From: Actinomycetes bacterium
Lineage (GTDB): Bacteria > Actinomycetota > Acidimicrobiia > Acidimicrobiales > Acidimicrobiaceae
Assembly (NCBI GenBank): GCA_021819205.1
Contig: JAKARV010000016.1
Coordinates: 1-50,696, forward strand
DNA length: 50,696 nt
Direction of reading: 5' to 3'
The notes under the pieces are model-generated. The model searched no databases. It saw only the letters and a program-made list of their open reading frames with translations, and had not been told where the DNA came from. Below are positions 15,675-26,400 of the stretch, in pieces. Within the stretch, counting starts at the first letter, position 1, and the number at the start of each line of letters is the position of its first letter. The translations under genes were made by a program, and so were the position numbers.

Positions 15675-18047
15675 CTAGTGTGCCTTGGCCTGCTGCAGCA
15701 ACTTCCAAACTCGCTCCGGCGTGGCCGGCATCGGGCAATCGGTAACCCCCAGGTGGCTGAGAGCGTCCACGATCGCATTTATAACAGCTGGCGCCGAACC
15801 GATCGCCCCGGCCTCCCCAATCCCTTTCACTCCGAGCGGATTGGTTGGCGATGGAGTGACCGTGTTGGCGAGCTCGAAGCTGGGGAGTTCGGCCGCCGAG
15901 GGAACCAGATAATCTGCAAGAGACGCGGTTACCAACGTACCCGAAGTGTCGTATACGGCCTCCTCGAAAAGGGCCTGGGCTACACCCTGGGCAATGCCAC
16001 CGTGAATCTGTCCCTCGACGATCATCGGGTTGATCTGGTTTCCGCAGTCATCGACCGCGATGTACCGGAGCAGATCTACATCTCCGGTCTCCTGATCTAC
16101 ATCGACCACCGCAATGTGGGTGCCGAACGGAAAGGTGAAGTTGGGTGGATCCCAAGTCACCGAGGCCTCGAGGTTGGGTTCAAGGCCATCGGGCAAGTTG
16201 TGCGCGGTGAAGGCTTCGAAAGCGATGCCGGCGAGCGGCATCTCCCGTTCCGGAGAACCCTTCACTTTGAAACTTCCTCCAACGAAGTCCAAATCCTCCT
16301 CGGCCACCTCCAGCTGATGGGCGGCGATCTTTCTCGCCTTCTCCACCACCTTGTCGGCGGCAAGGAATAGCGCAGAGCCCCCCACCGAGAGCGAACGCGA
16401 ACCGTAGCTATCCATCCCCAGCGGGCTAATGGCGGTGTCGGAGTGCAGCACCTCAATATCCTCGGGTGGAACCCCGAGACGATCGGCAACGATCATCGAC
16501 CAGCTGGTCTCGTGCCCTTGGCCATGCGGTGCCGTGCCGGTCACAACCTGGACCTTTGCTGTGGGCAAAACCCTTACTGTGGCGGCCTCCCATCCCCCCG
16601 CACCGTAGCTGAGCGCACCAAGCACTCGGGACGGGGCCAAGCCGCACATCTCCACGTAGCAGGAGATTCCGACTCCCAGAAGGTGGTTATCACCAGCTGC
16701 GATCCTCTGAGCCTGCTTCTCCCGGAGCGAAGAGTAGCCAGCCAGCTCCAGCGCCTTCTCGAGATTTGGCCCGTAGTTGCCAGAGTCGAATGAGAGTCCG
16801 GCTGCCGACGAGTAGGGGAACTTGTCGGCAGCGATGAAGTTCCTCCGCCTTATTTCTGCCGGATCAATACCGAGCTTGTCAGCAAGGGTGTCCATTCCCC
16901 TTTCGATGGCAAAGGTTGCCTCTGGCCTACCCGCACCGCGGTAAGCGTCCGTCGGGGTTTTATTGGTGAACACCCCGGTGCAAGTGAAGGAGTAGTGAGG
17001 AATGTCATACAACCCGTGGTACAAGAACGCACCCAGCAACGGAACCCCAGGAGTCACCAGTTGCAGATAGGCCCCCATGTCGGCCAGGATGTTAGCCCGC
17101 ACTGCCAGCACCTTGCCGTTCTGGTCGGCCGCAAGCTCGATCTGCTGGACCTGGCCGCGTCCGTGAACCGTAGCCATCGTCGATTCGCCGCGCTCTTCGG
17201 TAAACCGGACCGGCTGCCGAAGCTTGCGCGCGAGCGCGAGACAGAGAAGTTCTTCTGCATACACATCAAGCTTGGAGCCGAAAGCTCCACCTACCGAAGG
17301 AGCGACCACGCGGAGCTTGGTCTCGGAGATCCCTGCGGTCAGCGCGAGCATCACCCTCAAGATGTGCGGAATCTGGGTGGAGGAGTAGACGGTGTACTCG
17401 TCCCCCATCGGGCTCGGCACCGCAGCGATCGTCCTTGGCTCCATCGCAGCAGGGATAAGCCGCGGATGCACGTAGTGCTCGGTGACCACCACCGCCGCCT
17501 GATCGAAAGCCTGCCGAACACCATCTGGATCCGGCTCAAGCGTCCAGACAAAGCTCGTGTTGGTTCCAAAGTCCTGGTAGATTACCGTAGCGTCGGAGGC
17601 CGCCTCCTCCAGATCCAACACCGGCGTAAGTTCCTCGTACTCTACCGACACCAAAGCAGCGGCATCCACCGCCGCCATTTTTGACGTTGCCACCACAGCG
17701 GCCACGCCGTCTCCTGCGTAGCGCGCGAACTCTGCCGCAAGCGGATAGTGCGGAGGATTCTTCATGTCTGGGGTTACCGGCCAGGCGCACGGCATCGGCC
17801 CGGCCCATTCTCCAGCCAGATCAGCAGCGGTATAGACGCCAACGACCCCGGGGACCCCGAGCGCAGCTTCCGACTCGATGGACTGTATTTTTGCATGCGC
17901 GAAGGGGCTGCGGACCAGCACCATGTAGAGTGCGCCCGGAATCGCGAGGTCATCTCCAAACTTCGCCTGGCCAACCAGCAGCTCCGGATCCTCCCGGCGC
18001 AGCTTCCTGGTTCCGACGACTCCTCCCTTGGCTTCTGCGGCGCTCAC
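15675..18047 (-). CDS. coxL: Molybdopterin-binding large subunit, form II (CoxL-like)
   Basis: A 790-residue xanthine-oxidase-family catalytic subunit. The active-site loop is AYRGAGR (368-374), the form II signature; the CO-specific form I loop AYRCSFR with the copper-binding Cys is absent. The catalytic Glu is in KGIGEAG (about 745), and the MCD-contact motifs SVGGAFGSK and [14 protein letters not shown] are present. So this is a molybdenum hydroxylase of uncertain substrate; form II enzymes are not reliable CO dehydrogenases. GTG 18047 overlaps the coxS stop (GTGA); the longer open frame to 18224 only reads through coxS. The gene order S-L-M matches form II operons. Confidence 0.93.
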   Translation of the reverse strand: MSAAEAKGGVVGTRKLRREDPELLVGQAKFGDDLAIPGALYMVLVRSPFAHAKIQSIESEAALGVPGVVGVYTAADLAGEWAGPMPCAWPVTPDMKNPPHYPLAAEFARYAGDGVAAVVATSKMAAVDAAALVSVEYEELTPVLDLEEAASDATVIYQDFGTNTSFVWTLEPDPDGVRQAFDQAAVVVTEHYVHPRLIPAAMEPRTIAAVPSPMGDEYTVYSSTQIPHILRVMLALTAGISETKLRVVAPSVGGAFGSKLDVYAEELLCLALARKLRQPVRFTEERGESTMATVHGRGQVQQIELAADQNGKVLAVRANILADMGAYLQLVTPGVPLLGAFLYHGLYDIPHYSFTCTGVFTNKTPTDAYRGAGRPEATFAIERGMDTLADKLGIDPAEIRRRNFIAADKFPYSSAAGLSFDSGNYGPNLEKALELAGYSSLREKQAQRIAAGDNHLLGVGISCYVEMCGLAPSRVLGALSYGAGGWEAATVRVLPTAKVQVVTGTAPHGQGHETSWSMIVADRLGVPPEDIEVLHSDTAISPLGMDSYGSRSLSVGGSALFLAADKVVEKARKIAAHQLEVAEEDLDFVGGSFKVKGSPEREMPLAGIAFEAFTAHNLPDGLEPNLEASVTWDPPNFTFPFGTHIAVVDVDQETGDVDLLRYIAVDDCGNQINPMIVEGQIHGGIAQGVAQALFEEAVYDTSGTLVTASLADYLVPSAAELPSFELANTVTPSPTNPLGVKGIGEAGAIGSAPAVINAIVDALSHLGVTDCPMPATPERVWKLLQQAKAH

Positions 18048-18517
18048 AGCTTCGCTCCCATCTCTCCCTGGGCGGCCAGCACCGCCTTGACGATGTTGTG
18101 GTAACCAGTGCAACGGCAAAGATTGCCTTCGAGCCCCTCCCTCACCGCCTTTTCGTCCAGGTTGGGGTGCTCGTTGATGAGCGAGAGCGACGCCATCACC
18201 ATGCCCGGCGTGCAGTAGCCGCATTGAAGCGCATGGTTATCCTGAAATGCACGCTGCAATGGATGGAGCGTCCCGTCGGGTTCGGCTAGCCCTTCGATGG
18301 TGGTAACCTCTTCCCCGCTGACCTGGGCAGCAAGAACTGTACACGATTTGACCGACTCTCCATTTACCAGCACCGTGCAAGCACCGCATGACGATGTATC
18401 GCAACCCACGTTGGTCCCCGTGAGCCCAAGCACATCGCGGATGAAGTGGACCAAAAGCGTCCTATCCTCCACCTCCGCAGAACGGGTTACCCCGTTTACC
18501 TTCATCTCAACACGCAT
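18044..18517 (-). CDS. coxS: 2Fe-2S small subunit of a CoxMSL-type molybdenum hydroxylase
   Basis: A 157-residue electron-transfer subunit. The N-terminal plant-type 2Fe-2S centre uses Cys39, Cys44, Cys47 ([10 protein letters not shown]) and Cys59; the second centre uses Cys99, Cys102 (CGYC), Cys134 and Cys136 (LCRC). All eight ligands are present. ATG 18517 has a GGAGG ribosome site and gives the normal N terminus; an upstream in-frame start at 18556 does not. It is the first gene of the operon running to about 9861. Confidence 0.95.
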   Translation of the reverse strand: MRVEMKVNGVTRSAEVEDRTLLVHFIRDVLGLTGTNVGCDTSSCGACTVLVNGESVKSCTVLAAQVSGEEVTTIEGLAEPDGTLHPLQRAFQDNHALQCGYCTPGMVMASLSLINEHPNLDEKAVREGLEGNLCRCTGYHNIVKAVLAAQGEMGAKL

Positions 18518-18820
18518 AAAGCCTCCGATTTGCTCGAGGTTGCGGCAGTTCCGCAAGGAGTGAAGCTATCACGAAAATTAGACGTCCGCCAAGGATTCGG
18601 GGAACTTCCGTACACAGCCAATCCGTCCTCACCCCACGCAAAGTACCTGCGACTAGAGTGATTTTGATGCGCTGGGACCGCGCCAAGCGTTCTCCCCGTT
18701 TCGGCGGCGCCGTCCCCTGCGCGTTCAACTGGGGTGAGCCAGCTGAAAATGGCCAGAACCACCGCAACAACCTTCTCTACCAGAAGTGATACGCTTCATA
18801 GTGAGGAAGGGGGCCTGAAT
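18518..18820. promoter_or_regulatory. Divergent promoter region between the Cox operon and nfeD/SPFH
   Basis: About 300 bases without a convincing gene separate two divergent operons. A perfect 6-bp hairpin (TTGCGG, loop CAGTT, CCGCAA; 18540-18556) lies in the coxS leader about 20 bases before its ribosome site. A plausible leftward promoter for coxS is TTGGCG with a nearby AT-rich TAATTTT tract, around 18574-18597. No riboswitch of a known molybdenum-cofactor type was recognised. Promoter assignments are tentative. Confidence 0.35.
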
Positions 18821-19285
18821 ATGGTTCTACTCGTGCTAGCAGCTCTGGCGATCCTCGCACTCGTCCTTTTGGGCCTTCACATCGGTCCCCACGGGTCGAT
18901 AGTCTCCGCAGTGACAGGAATGGCGATCGGAGTCGTTACTACCATTCTGATTTCGTCGAGCCACGTCTCGGCGGGATTAATTATCGGCTTTCTGTTAGCC
19001 GTACTCGCCAGCACCGGAGCGGTGGTGGCCTTCGCGCTTCGCGGGCTTCGCGGAAGTGCGAACGCCGCAAACGCCAGTCACGAACTATCCCGGGTTTTTG
19101 ACTCCAACGGAACCGTGATCACCGACATCGCGCCGATGGGAACGGTGAAGATCGGTGGGGATCTTTGGAGCGCCTTATCGGAGAGTGGCCAGCCGATCGC
19201 CGCTGGAACCAAAGTCTACGCAACCCGCGTCGAGGGCTTAAGGGTATTCGTCGTACCCGAAGTCTCTACCAAGAGTGAGAGGTGA
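18821..19285 (+). CDS. NfeD-like membrane protein
   Basis: A 154-residue protein with three hydrophobic segments near the N terminus (about 1-20, 25-45, 50-72). A C-terminal OB-fold domain follows, with IAPMGTVKIGGDLWSALSESGQPIAAGTKV, the NfeD signature. NfeD proteins partner SPFH/stomatin proteins, and the next gene is one. ATG 18821 is preferred over 18734 because AGGAAGGGGG precedes it and it begins directly with the first helix. It ends inside the leader of the SPFH gene, so the two are coupled. Confidence 0.85.
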   Translation: MVLLVLAALAILALVLLGLHIGPHGSIVSAVTGMAIGVVTTILISSSHVSAGLIIGFLLAVLASTGAVVAFALRGLRGSANAANASHELSRVFDSNGTVITDIAPMGTVKIGGDLWSALSESGQPIAAGTKVYATRVEGLRVFVVPEVSTKSER

Positions 19286-19292
19286 AGGCACC

Positions 19293-20231
19293 GTGACCTA
19301 TTTAGTGAGTTTTGCCATCGTCGTGGTTCTTGTCCTGTTCTTCGCCAGCAGGACGGTAAAAATCGTGCGCGAGTACCAACGCATCGTCCTATTCCGATTG
19401 GGAAGGGCGGTCGGTTCGCGGGGACCAGGTCTGGTCTTGATCAACCCCATCGTCGATCGAACCACTCTTGTCGACCTCCGCGAGCAGTACTTCGAGATTC
19501 CCCACCAGACCGCAATCACCAAGGATAACGCACCGATATCGATTGACTTCATCATGTTCTACAAGGTTTTCGATCCAGTAACTTCGGTACTTGCCGTGCA
19601 AGACTTTTCAGGAGCGGCACTCAACGTCGCCGCAACCACCCTGCGCAGCGTTGTCGGAGATATGCCGCTGGACGACGTCCTCTCCCGCCGCGAGGAGATG
19701 AACTCATCCCTCCGTACCCGCCTTGACGAGGTGACCGAGCGCTGGGGAGTAAAGGTGTCAAACGTCGAAGTACGCGAGATAAACCCGCCACCTGGAGTTC
19801 AAGAGGCGATGACCCGCCAGATGTCGGCCGAGCGAACCCGCAGGGCGGTTGTTACCGAATCCGAGGGGCAGAAGCAGTCCGCCATCACGGTTGCAGAGGG
19901 TCAAAAGCAGGCCGCCGTGCTCGCCGCCGAAGGGCAACAGCAGGCGACAATCCTACTTGCCGAAGGGGAGCGCCAGGCCGCCCGGCTCAAGGCCACCGGC
20001 CTCTCGGAGGCGCTCGATGCGATGATTGCCAGCGCCTCCAGGGCCGATGGCAACACGTTGACCCTTCAATACCTGGACACTCTCCGACAGCTCTCCCAGT
20101 CTCCCTCGACCAAGTTCGTGCTGCCGGTTGAGTTGACAAACCTTCTGGCCGGCATCTCCAAAGCTTCATCGGAAGCGATGATCCGGAAAGCCGCCCCCTC
20201 GGCCTCCAGCGTTAACCGAAACGGGGGCTAG
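19293..20231 (+). CDS. SPFH/Band 7 (stomatin-like) membrane protein
   Basis: A 312-residue protein with one N-terminal membrane helix (about 4-20) and the Band 7 domain: VREYQRIVLFRLGRA, GPGLVLINPIVD, then EIPHQTAITKDNAPISID. A long coiled coil has repeated EGQKQ/EGQQQ/EGERQ units (about 195-235). Such proteins form oligomeric membrane scaffolds and here pair with the NfeD-like protein. GTG 19293 follows GAGAGGTGAAGG at good spacing; the ATG at 19275 lies before that site. The start of the operon is nfeD. Confidence 0.9.
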   Translation: MTYLVSFAIVVVLVLFFASRTVKIVREYQRIVLFRLGRAVGSRGPGLVLINPIVDRTTLVDLREQYFEIPHQTAITKDNAPISIDFIMFYKVFDPVTSVLAVQDFSGAALNVAATTLRSVVGDMPLDDVLSRREEMNSSLRTRLDEVTERWGVKVSNVEVREINPPPGVQEAMTRQMSAERTRRAVVTESEGQKQSAITVAEGQKQAAVLAAEGQQQATILLAEGERQAARLKATGLSEALDAMIASASRADGNTLTLQYLDTLRQLSQSPSTKFVLPVELTNLLAGISKASSEAMIRKAAPSASSVNRNGG

Positions 20232-21017
20232 GAACCGGAGGCTTCCACCCGGGCTGGCATGCAGGCGTTTCGGCAAGGAGCCGATGCCAATTTCCGCACT
20301 GGCCTGCCGTCCTTCGCTTCGAATTGCCTCCGAATGCATTGGCCGCAAAAACCGATGAATGCATCGAAGTTGCGAGCCGATCGCAAATGACCGACGCTGC
20401 GTAGCTGAAGGCTCTTGCCGCACGCCAAGAGCCCGTTAACATCAAAAAGACGACCTTTCCACAAAATGGCGATGATGCGCGTCCGTCTTTGCGGCAGACG
20501 ACCGGGCCCGGAACGTGGTCGACGAGACCAGGTCGGGCGCCGGCTGCAAGGCGACGGCCCCGAAGCGGGTCATCGCAAAAATCTTCCGACACGACGAAAC
20601 GGCTAGCCATCACTCAAAACAACCGGGTTCGGTGGACCAAGAGAGCGATTCTCCCTTTGTCCTCTGCGAGCGGCATGACGTTGCGACCCTAGGCGCTTCT
20701 GGAGACTCGCATTTTTGGTCGATCACGCGCCATGGCATCTCGGAGACCACGACGACAGTGCTCATCCACTGAGTCAATGGACCAAGAAGCGCCGCATCTT
20801 GGAAAGCGATGGACGACGGCGTTCAGCCAGCCTTTGCCCGCGATTCCTCCCGGATCAGACACTTCCCTGCCTGAACGCATGGAAAGCCGGTTTTGCCGGG
20901 AAATTCCCTCCCCGACTGCAAAAGCGGATCAAGCCTAAGAGCGCTGCGGACATTTTCGCCAGCGTTTCAAGCGGACTACGTTAGGGGCATCGGGGCCTGG
21001 GGCGCGCACAAGCAGGA
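20232..21017. other. Gene-free intergenic stretch with consecutive hairpins
   Basis: No frame on either strand gives a recognisable protein. Perfect short-loop hairpins follow each other: CGATG/CATCG (20353-20366), TTGCGA/TCGCAA (20370-20386), GGCTCTTG/CAAGAGCC (20410-20433). The palindromes CCGGGCCCGG (about 20503-20512), GCCATGGC and GGGAAATTCCC lie further on. The 8-bp hairpin could end the nfeD-SPFH transcript but has no U-tract. The rest may be a leader, a decayed gene (perhaps the missing front of the addB-like gene) or a structured RNA. Confidence 0.4.
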
Positions 21018-23471
21018 ATGCGCTTGCACGATTTCGCATCGTCCGGTCCGGCCGGCACCGGCCGCGGCGCGCTCTGCGATCAGAAGCCACCGAAAAAACT
21101 AGCTAGTTTGAGTGACCAGAAATCCGAGCCTTCCTTTAAACTTCCCCACGTGGAGGGGCCGGGGAAGCTTCGCAGGACTCCCGCGGCACAGCAGGGCTCG
21201 GGAGAAGGAGCAACGCTTCAGGGCGGGGTGTGGAGTCACGCCAGCGCGGCCTCCGCTACCGATATCCGGGTGGCGACCCCACAAGTGGAACTTGAACTTC
21301 TGCTGGCCGCCTATTCGGAGTTGCAATCTCCCAACCCAATTCGTTACGCCCTCGCCACCAGACAGGCTCTAGCCGAGTTGGTAGGACAGGGCGTGAACCT
21401 GGAGGAGCTCAAAACGGTGTCACCCACCGGAGAACGACTGGCCCAGGTGGCGCAGGAGTGGCTCCGACAAGCCCATCGGCGCAAACTTATCCTGCGATTC
21501 GCTATCCCCGCGCAAGGCCCGTTTGTGCGGAGCCGATGCGCGTTTGCGCTGATGGAGGCCCCTACCCCTCGAGAGCTAGCCCTGATCAACGCCACGGCTG
21601 ATGGCGACTCCTCCATCTACATACCTTCATGGATGCCGCGCCCAGAAGTAGAGATAATTGCAAAGGAGCTTCTAGACTCGGGATGGTCGCAACCAGAGCA
21701 GGCGGCGGAGGCACTCACACCCGAACGCCAGCTGCTGCGTTTCTCCGATCCCGCTGAAGAGGCCGCCTGGATCGTGGCCGCGGCGAAGGAAGAGGTTATC
21801 GCCGGCGGCGTCCCTCCGTCTCAGATCGCCATAGTGCTCTCCGATGCCGACGAGTACCGGAGCAAGATCCAGTTGCAAGCCGCGGCGTGCGGGCTCGAGC
21901 TTGCCCGAACCGACCACGCGCTCTCCCGGTTCCGCAGGCGAATTCAAGACCTGGTTGAGTACGCCCTATTCGGACGGGTTATCGGCAGTCCGAATGCGAC
22001 CCAACACCTCCACGAAGTTCTCGGGGCTACGTTCGCACCCGGCGACCTCGATGCAGACAGCTGGATCCAACTGGTTTTCGATGTCATCCAAAAGCTGATG
22101 TTTGCAGCCACGGAGGTCGTTTCAGGCGAAAACATCCTCCTTGAACAGCTGATCGCCGCGTTGAACTCCACCTACCGTGATGGTGCGCAGCACATGCGGC
22201 GCGAGGTTTTCTTTTCTACGCTGCCTGCAATTGCGGCTACCGCCGAACTTTCGGGAACGACAGACGGCGTCGCCGTGATCCCGGTCGGATTTCTGCCGGA
22301 AGGCGCCTATCGAACCATACTGCTTGCTGGCGCTGGCGAGGGCTTTCTGCCAACCCCGCTGCGGGACGACGCCACCATCCCTCTCACCCTGCGAGACCGA
22401 ATCGCCGGTTTGAGAAGCAGCCGTGACCTGGTAGCCCGAGCGTGGAATCGAGCACTTTCGGTTATTCATGCGCCCTCTACGCGAATGGTGGCGACCTTCT
22501 CTTCCTCGCTCTCCGAAAAACCCAGCTGGCTCTTAGATCGAATCGAGTTGGCAGCAACGGCGCCTTCGAAGCGCTTTGCGGTATCCAACGCGGACTTCGC
22601 TCTCCTCGGTTCGGGACCTCTGCGCGTGGCGGTTTCCGATGGGGTGAACATCGAACGCCAGCGCCTCTTCTCTCCAGATTTTGGACCCTTCTTGGGGGAC
22701 ATTGGAAGGCCGATCGAGCTTGGAAAGCTCAGCCCCACCTCGATCAACGCGATCGGACAGTGTGGCTTCAAATGGCTTGCCCAGTGGGGGTTGCGGATAG
22801 GTCAGCGGGACCCGGAAAGCTTTGAACCTTCGCCGGCGGCGATCGGGCTGGTCGCCCACTCCGTGCTGGAAGAGGTCGTGAAACATGGCGACCTTCTCGA
22901 TCGTGCGGCTCTCGCCGAGTTGATCGATAGCAAAGGCGCAGCGCTGGAATCTGCGGTATCTTGGCCACTGCTCAGGCGCGACCTTCTCGAAGATTTGTTC
23001 GCGGTAACGATTCTGGACGGGTTCCGGCGAGTCGGTGAAGTGGCGGTGGAGCTTAACTTGGAAGGCACGATCGAAAAGTTTGAGGTTTTCGGCCGCCTCG
23101 ACCGCCTCGACACCGTACCTGGTGCCGGCTACCGAATCATCGACTACAAGTACTCCTCGGATGCGCCCAAGGGAATCAAGGACGAGGAGGGACGGGCGAC
23201 CGTGGACGTCCAGCTAGCCATCTACTCAAGCCTGGTAGAGCAGAAGGTCGGGGCGGTCTGCGAAGCCCAGTACTTGCTAGTGAAGGCGAGGCGCTTTAGA
23301 ACGCCGAAGCTGCAGCCAGAAAGTTTCATCGCCGCGTTGGAACAAGTGCGCCGGGCGGCTGCGGCGGGACACCTCCGCGTGCAGCCCGACATTGATCAAG
23401 CCGCCTGCCGCTGGTGTGTGGCAGCGCTTGCTTGTCGGGTCGGGCCCCATATCGCCGGGAAAGAGTCCTGA
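21018..23471 (+). CDS. addB: AddB-like helicase-nuclease subunit, Walker A region not recognisable
   Basis: Up to 817 residues. The C-terminal PD-(D/E)XK nuclease is complete: AHSVLEE (His), FGRLDRLD (Asp), RIIDYKYSS (D-x-K) and DVQLAIYSSL (Q-x-x-Y). The Fe-S staple is also there: a Cys in IGQCGFKW and the C-x2-C-x5-C of CRWCVAALAC at the end. The middle fits AddB (VIPVGFLPEGAYRTILLAGAGEGFLP). The first ~90 residues are unlike the family and lack a GxxGxGKT motif, so the true start is unsure (21018 is the first ATG; a later start is likely). The protein would work with AddA in end resection of double-strand breaks. Confidence 0.75.
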   Translation: MRLHDFASSGPAGTGRGALCDQKPPKKLASLSDQKSEPSFKLPHVEGPGKLRRTPAAQQGSGEGATLQGGVWSHASAASATDIRVATPQVELELLLAAYSELQSPNPIRYALATRQALAELVGQGVNLEELKTVSPTGERLAQVAQEWLRQAHRRKLILRFAIPAQGPFVRSRCAFALMEAPTPRELALINATADGDSSIYIPSWMPRPEVEIIAKELLDSGWSQPEQAAEALTPERQLLRFSDPAEEAAWIVAAAKEEVIAGGVPPSQIAIVLSDADEYRSKIQLQAAACGLELARTDHALSRFRRRIQDLVEYALFGRVIGSPNATQHLHEVLGATFAPGDLDADSWIQLVFDVIQKLMFAATEVVSGENILLEQLIAALNSTYRDGAQHMRREVFFSTLPAIAATAELSGTTDGVAVIPVGFLPEGAYRTILLAGAGEGFLPTPLRDDATIPLTLRDRIAGLRSSRDLVARAWNRALSVIHAPSTRMVATFSSSLSEKPSWLLDRIELAATAPSKRFAVSNADFALLGSGPLRVAVSDGVNIERQRLFSPDFGPFLGDIGRPIELGKLSPTSINAIGQCGFKWLAQWGLRIGQRDPESFEPSPAAIGLVAHSVLEEVVKHGDLLDRAALAELIDSKGAALESAVSWPLLRRDLLEDLFAVTILDGFRRVGEVAVELNLEGTIEKFEVFGRLDRLDTVPGAGYRIIDYKYSSDAPKGIKDEEGRATVDVQLAIYSSLVEQKVGAVCEAQYLLVKARRFRTPKLQPESFIAALEQVRRAAAAGHLRVQPDIDQAACRWCVAALACRVGPHIAGKES

Positions 23472-26400
23472 TGGAACTTACTGTTCAGCAACGGCAAGCC
23501 GTGGAAGCAACCGGCAACATCCTTCTCGATGCTGGCGCGGGCACCGGCAAGACCCAGACCATGGCGGCCAAGTATTTAAACTTTGTTGCCGAGGGTTTCG
23601 ATCCGCTCCAGATCGTCGCCGTAACCTTCACCAGACGGGCAGCCGAGGAGCTGCGCCAGCGTACTTGGACCGAGATGGCTAGGGTATACGGCGAGAGCGA
23701 TCCTGTCACTCTAAGGGTCCAGGCGGCTCCAATTTCAACCATCCACTCCCTCGCCGAACAGATATGCCGGCAGTTTCCCCTGCAGTCTGGGGTACTCCCA
23801 GACTTCGAAGTCATCGACGAAGCCAGCTTCGCCCCTCTGCTCGAAATCGACCTCCCGAACCTTTTGGCGGCGCTACCCGGGCCGCCGAGCATCCCCTACC
23901 CCATCCTGAAGAGGCTGGCGAAGGCTTCTATCGCCGATCCAGAACGCTTCAAATCCGCCCTTTTGGCGGATCCTCACCGAGCCCGCCAAAAGATCAAGCG
24001 CGATGCCGCCGAGAGCGTCGACAAAATCGACTGGAGCGGCTTCGAGGTACTCCTCTCCTCCATGGAGGGGCGTACCGGAGATCGGATCGAGGCTTCCCGC
24101 TCCGAGGTACTTGCCGCGCTCGGACAGATTCGCGCAACACCGTCCACCGCCCTCGCCCGGATCGCCGGCGCCGATCTGCGGGGGGGATCACCCAAGAACT
24201 GGCTCCCGGGCGAGCTGAACGCGGTGAAGGACACGATTAAGGAACTTCGCGAGATCGTTCGCTCACTTCCCAAGTACGTCCTCCTCGGCTGGACGGAAGA
24301 GGACGAGCGCAATCGCGAGCGCGTCGAAGCGCTGCGCCAAATCATGCCGACGGTCTCGGAAAGGATGCGCGGGATGACGGTGGACTCCGGCCGGCTCCGC
24401 TTCGACGACTTGGAGGAGCGGGCCCTCGTTGCACTTGACGACCACGCCGTCCGCATCGAACTCGAAGAACGCTACCGGGCAATCCTGGTGGACGAGTTCC
24501 AGGACGTCAATCCTCGCCAGGCCCGGCTGATAGAAGCCTTAGCACGAGGAAAACGCCGTTGCGTAGTCGGAGATTACAAGCAGTCGATCTACGGCTTTCG
24601 CGGAGCCGAACCCAAGGCCTTCCTTGAAGAGGCCGAAAGAGCTGACGCGCGAATTCCGCTCTCTCAAAGCTTCCGGACCGTATCTTCGCTGACCTCCGCC
24701 ATCAACCGCGTCTTCGCCCCACTCCTCCCCGAGTACCAGCCGATCGACTCCTCCATAGCCGGCCCAGATGCGGCTCCTATCGAGGTCTACCTTGTCGAGG
24801 AGGACGGTCGCCGGATCGCCGAGCGGCGGGAATCACTGGCGGTGCTGTTGGCGCGGCGGATCCGCTCGCTGGTTGCTCAGGAATACCCGGTCCGCGACCC
24901 GGATACCGGGAGGCCAAGGCCCCTGCAGTACCGGGACATCGCCATCCTCTCCTCCACTTGGAGCGTCCTCAACGGGATGGGGGAGATCCTCCGGAATGAA
25001 GGGCTGCCGGCTGCGGTCGTCGGCGGCGGTGACCTGATGGGAACGCAACCGGCCCGAGATGGATTGAACTTGCTTGCCTTTCTGGCCGACCCCACCGACG
25101 ATCAAGCGTGTTTAGGGCTACTTCGCTCGCCGATGGTCCGCCTCTCCGATCAGGAGATCTACACCGCAGTTGCGGGCCGGCCGCGCGGCTCCTGCCTCTT
25201 CGACCATGTTCTTGCCGCGCTCCCAGGAGACCTGCGCCTCGATTCGCTAAACGCCTCTCTCGAGCTCGCAAACCGGTCGCCGGCCGAATCGCTAGTGCGG
25301 GTCGCCACAGCCCTCGGTTACCCGGCGATGCTCACCGACCTAGACCCGACTGGCCGTATGCTCGCCGACTGGAACGGCTTTTGCGACTTGGTGGCTGGCT
25401 GCGACTCGCGCGGGCAGTCCCTGCGAGGAGCCGTCCTCGAAGTGCGCAGGCTGATCGACACCGGTAGCCGAATCGAGCGTCCCCTCCTGGGTGCCAGCGA
25501 ATCCATCAGCCTCCTAACGGTTCATGCCGCCAAGGGGCTGGAATGGCCGGTGGTGGTGGTGGCCAACCTCGATCGCCCCTCGAGAAGCGAGATCCAGCCG
25601 TTGATCGATGCCGAATTCGGAATCGGCATCTCAGTGGATGAACAGCCGTCGGGCCATCTCGAACTGCTCCGGTTTCTCGCCTCAGAGCGGGATGAACAGG
25701 AACGGCGCCGACTTTGGTACGTCGCTTTGACGCGCGCGCGAGACTACCTTATAGCCGGGTTCGCCTCCGATCTCCGAGTTGAAACGCTTATCGAGCAGTT
25801 GGCCAAGGTGGCCGAGGTCAAAAGCATTGGCGCGGACGAGCAGGCGGCAGCGCACGGGGCGCCAAAGAGCCGTCCAGCACCGCTCCAACTGGCCAGAGTA
25901 GATCTCTCCCGCGATGCGGTGGAGCCGCACCCCCGCGTCGGATCACGGGAGCTCGCATTAGCAGCCTGGTGCCCTGCAGCACGTTTTGGCCTTTCCGGTT
26001 CGCGCTACGGAGCGCGCCATGTCGAGAAACTTTTAGTGCGAGCGCTGGCCGGCGACCCTCCACAGGCCCGCGATCTTCCGTGGCTCCCGAGAGCGAGCGC
26101 TGGCAAGACGGTAACCGAGATCGTTGAAACCGCGTCGCAACTCGCACAACTGCTACCCTCCACAGCTGTTGCCAGCTCTCAAACAGGCTTTGAGATCGAC
26201 CTTGAGGGAGTAAAAGTCCATGGAAGCCTCGACATCGCAGTAGTCGACGGCACCGCGATCAAGCTGTCTGTATCCCCGGAGCCGCTGGAGATAGCTCGAG
26301 CTGAACTCGCTCTGGCCCGCGTTGGTGCCGGTCTTGCTGCAGGCGGAATCGTAGCCGGACCCGGAAACTCGCTGCACGCCTTTTCGGCACAAGAGCTCGA

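Noticed and set aside
15675-18047. True (form I) carbon monoxide dehydrogenase
   Set aside because: The active-site loop reads AYRGAGR, not AYRCSFR, and the gene order S-L-M is that of form II enzymes.
21018-21120. Walker A motif in GPAGTGRGAL at the AddB N terminus
   Set aside because: The essential Lys-Thr/Ser is absent and the surrounding sequence is not like AddB; it is probably chance.
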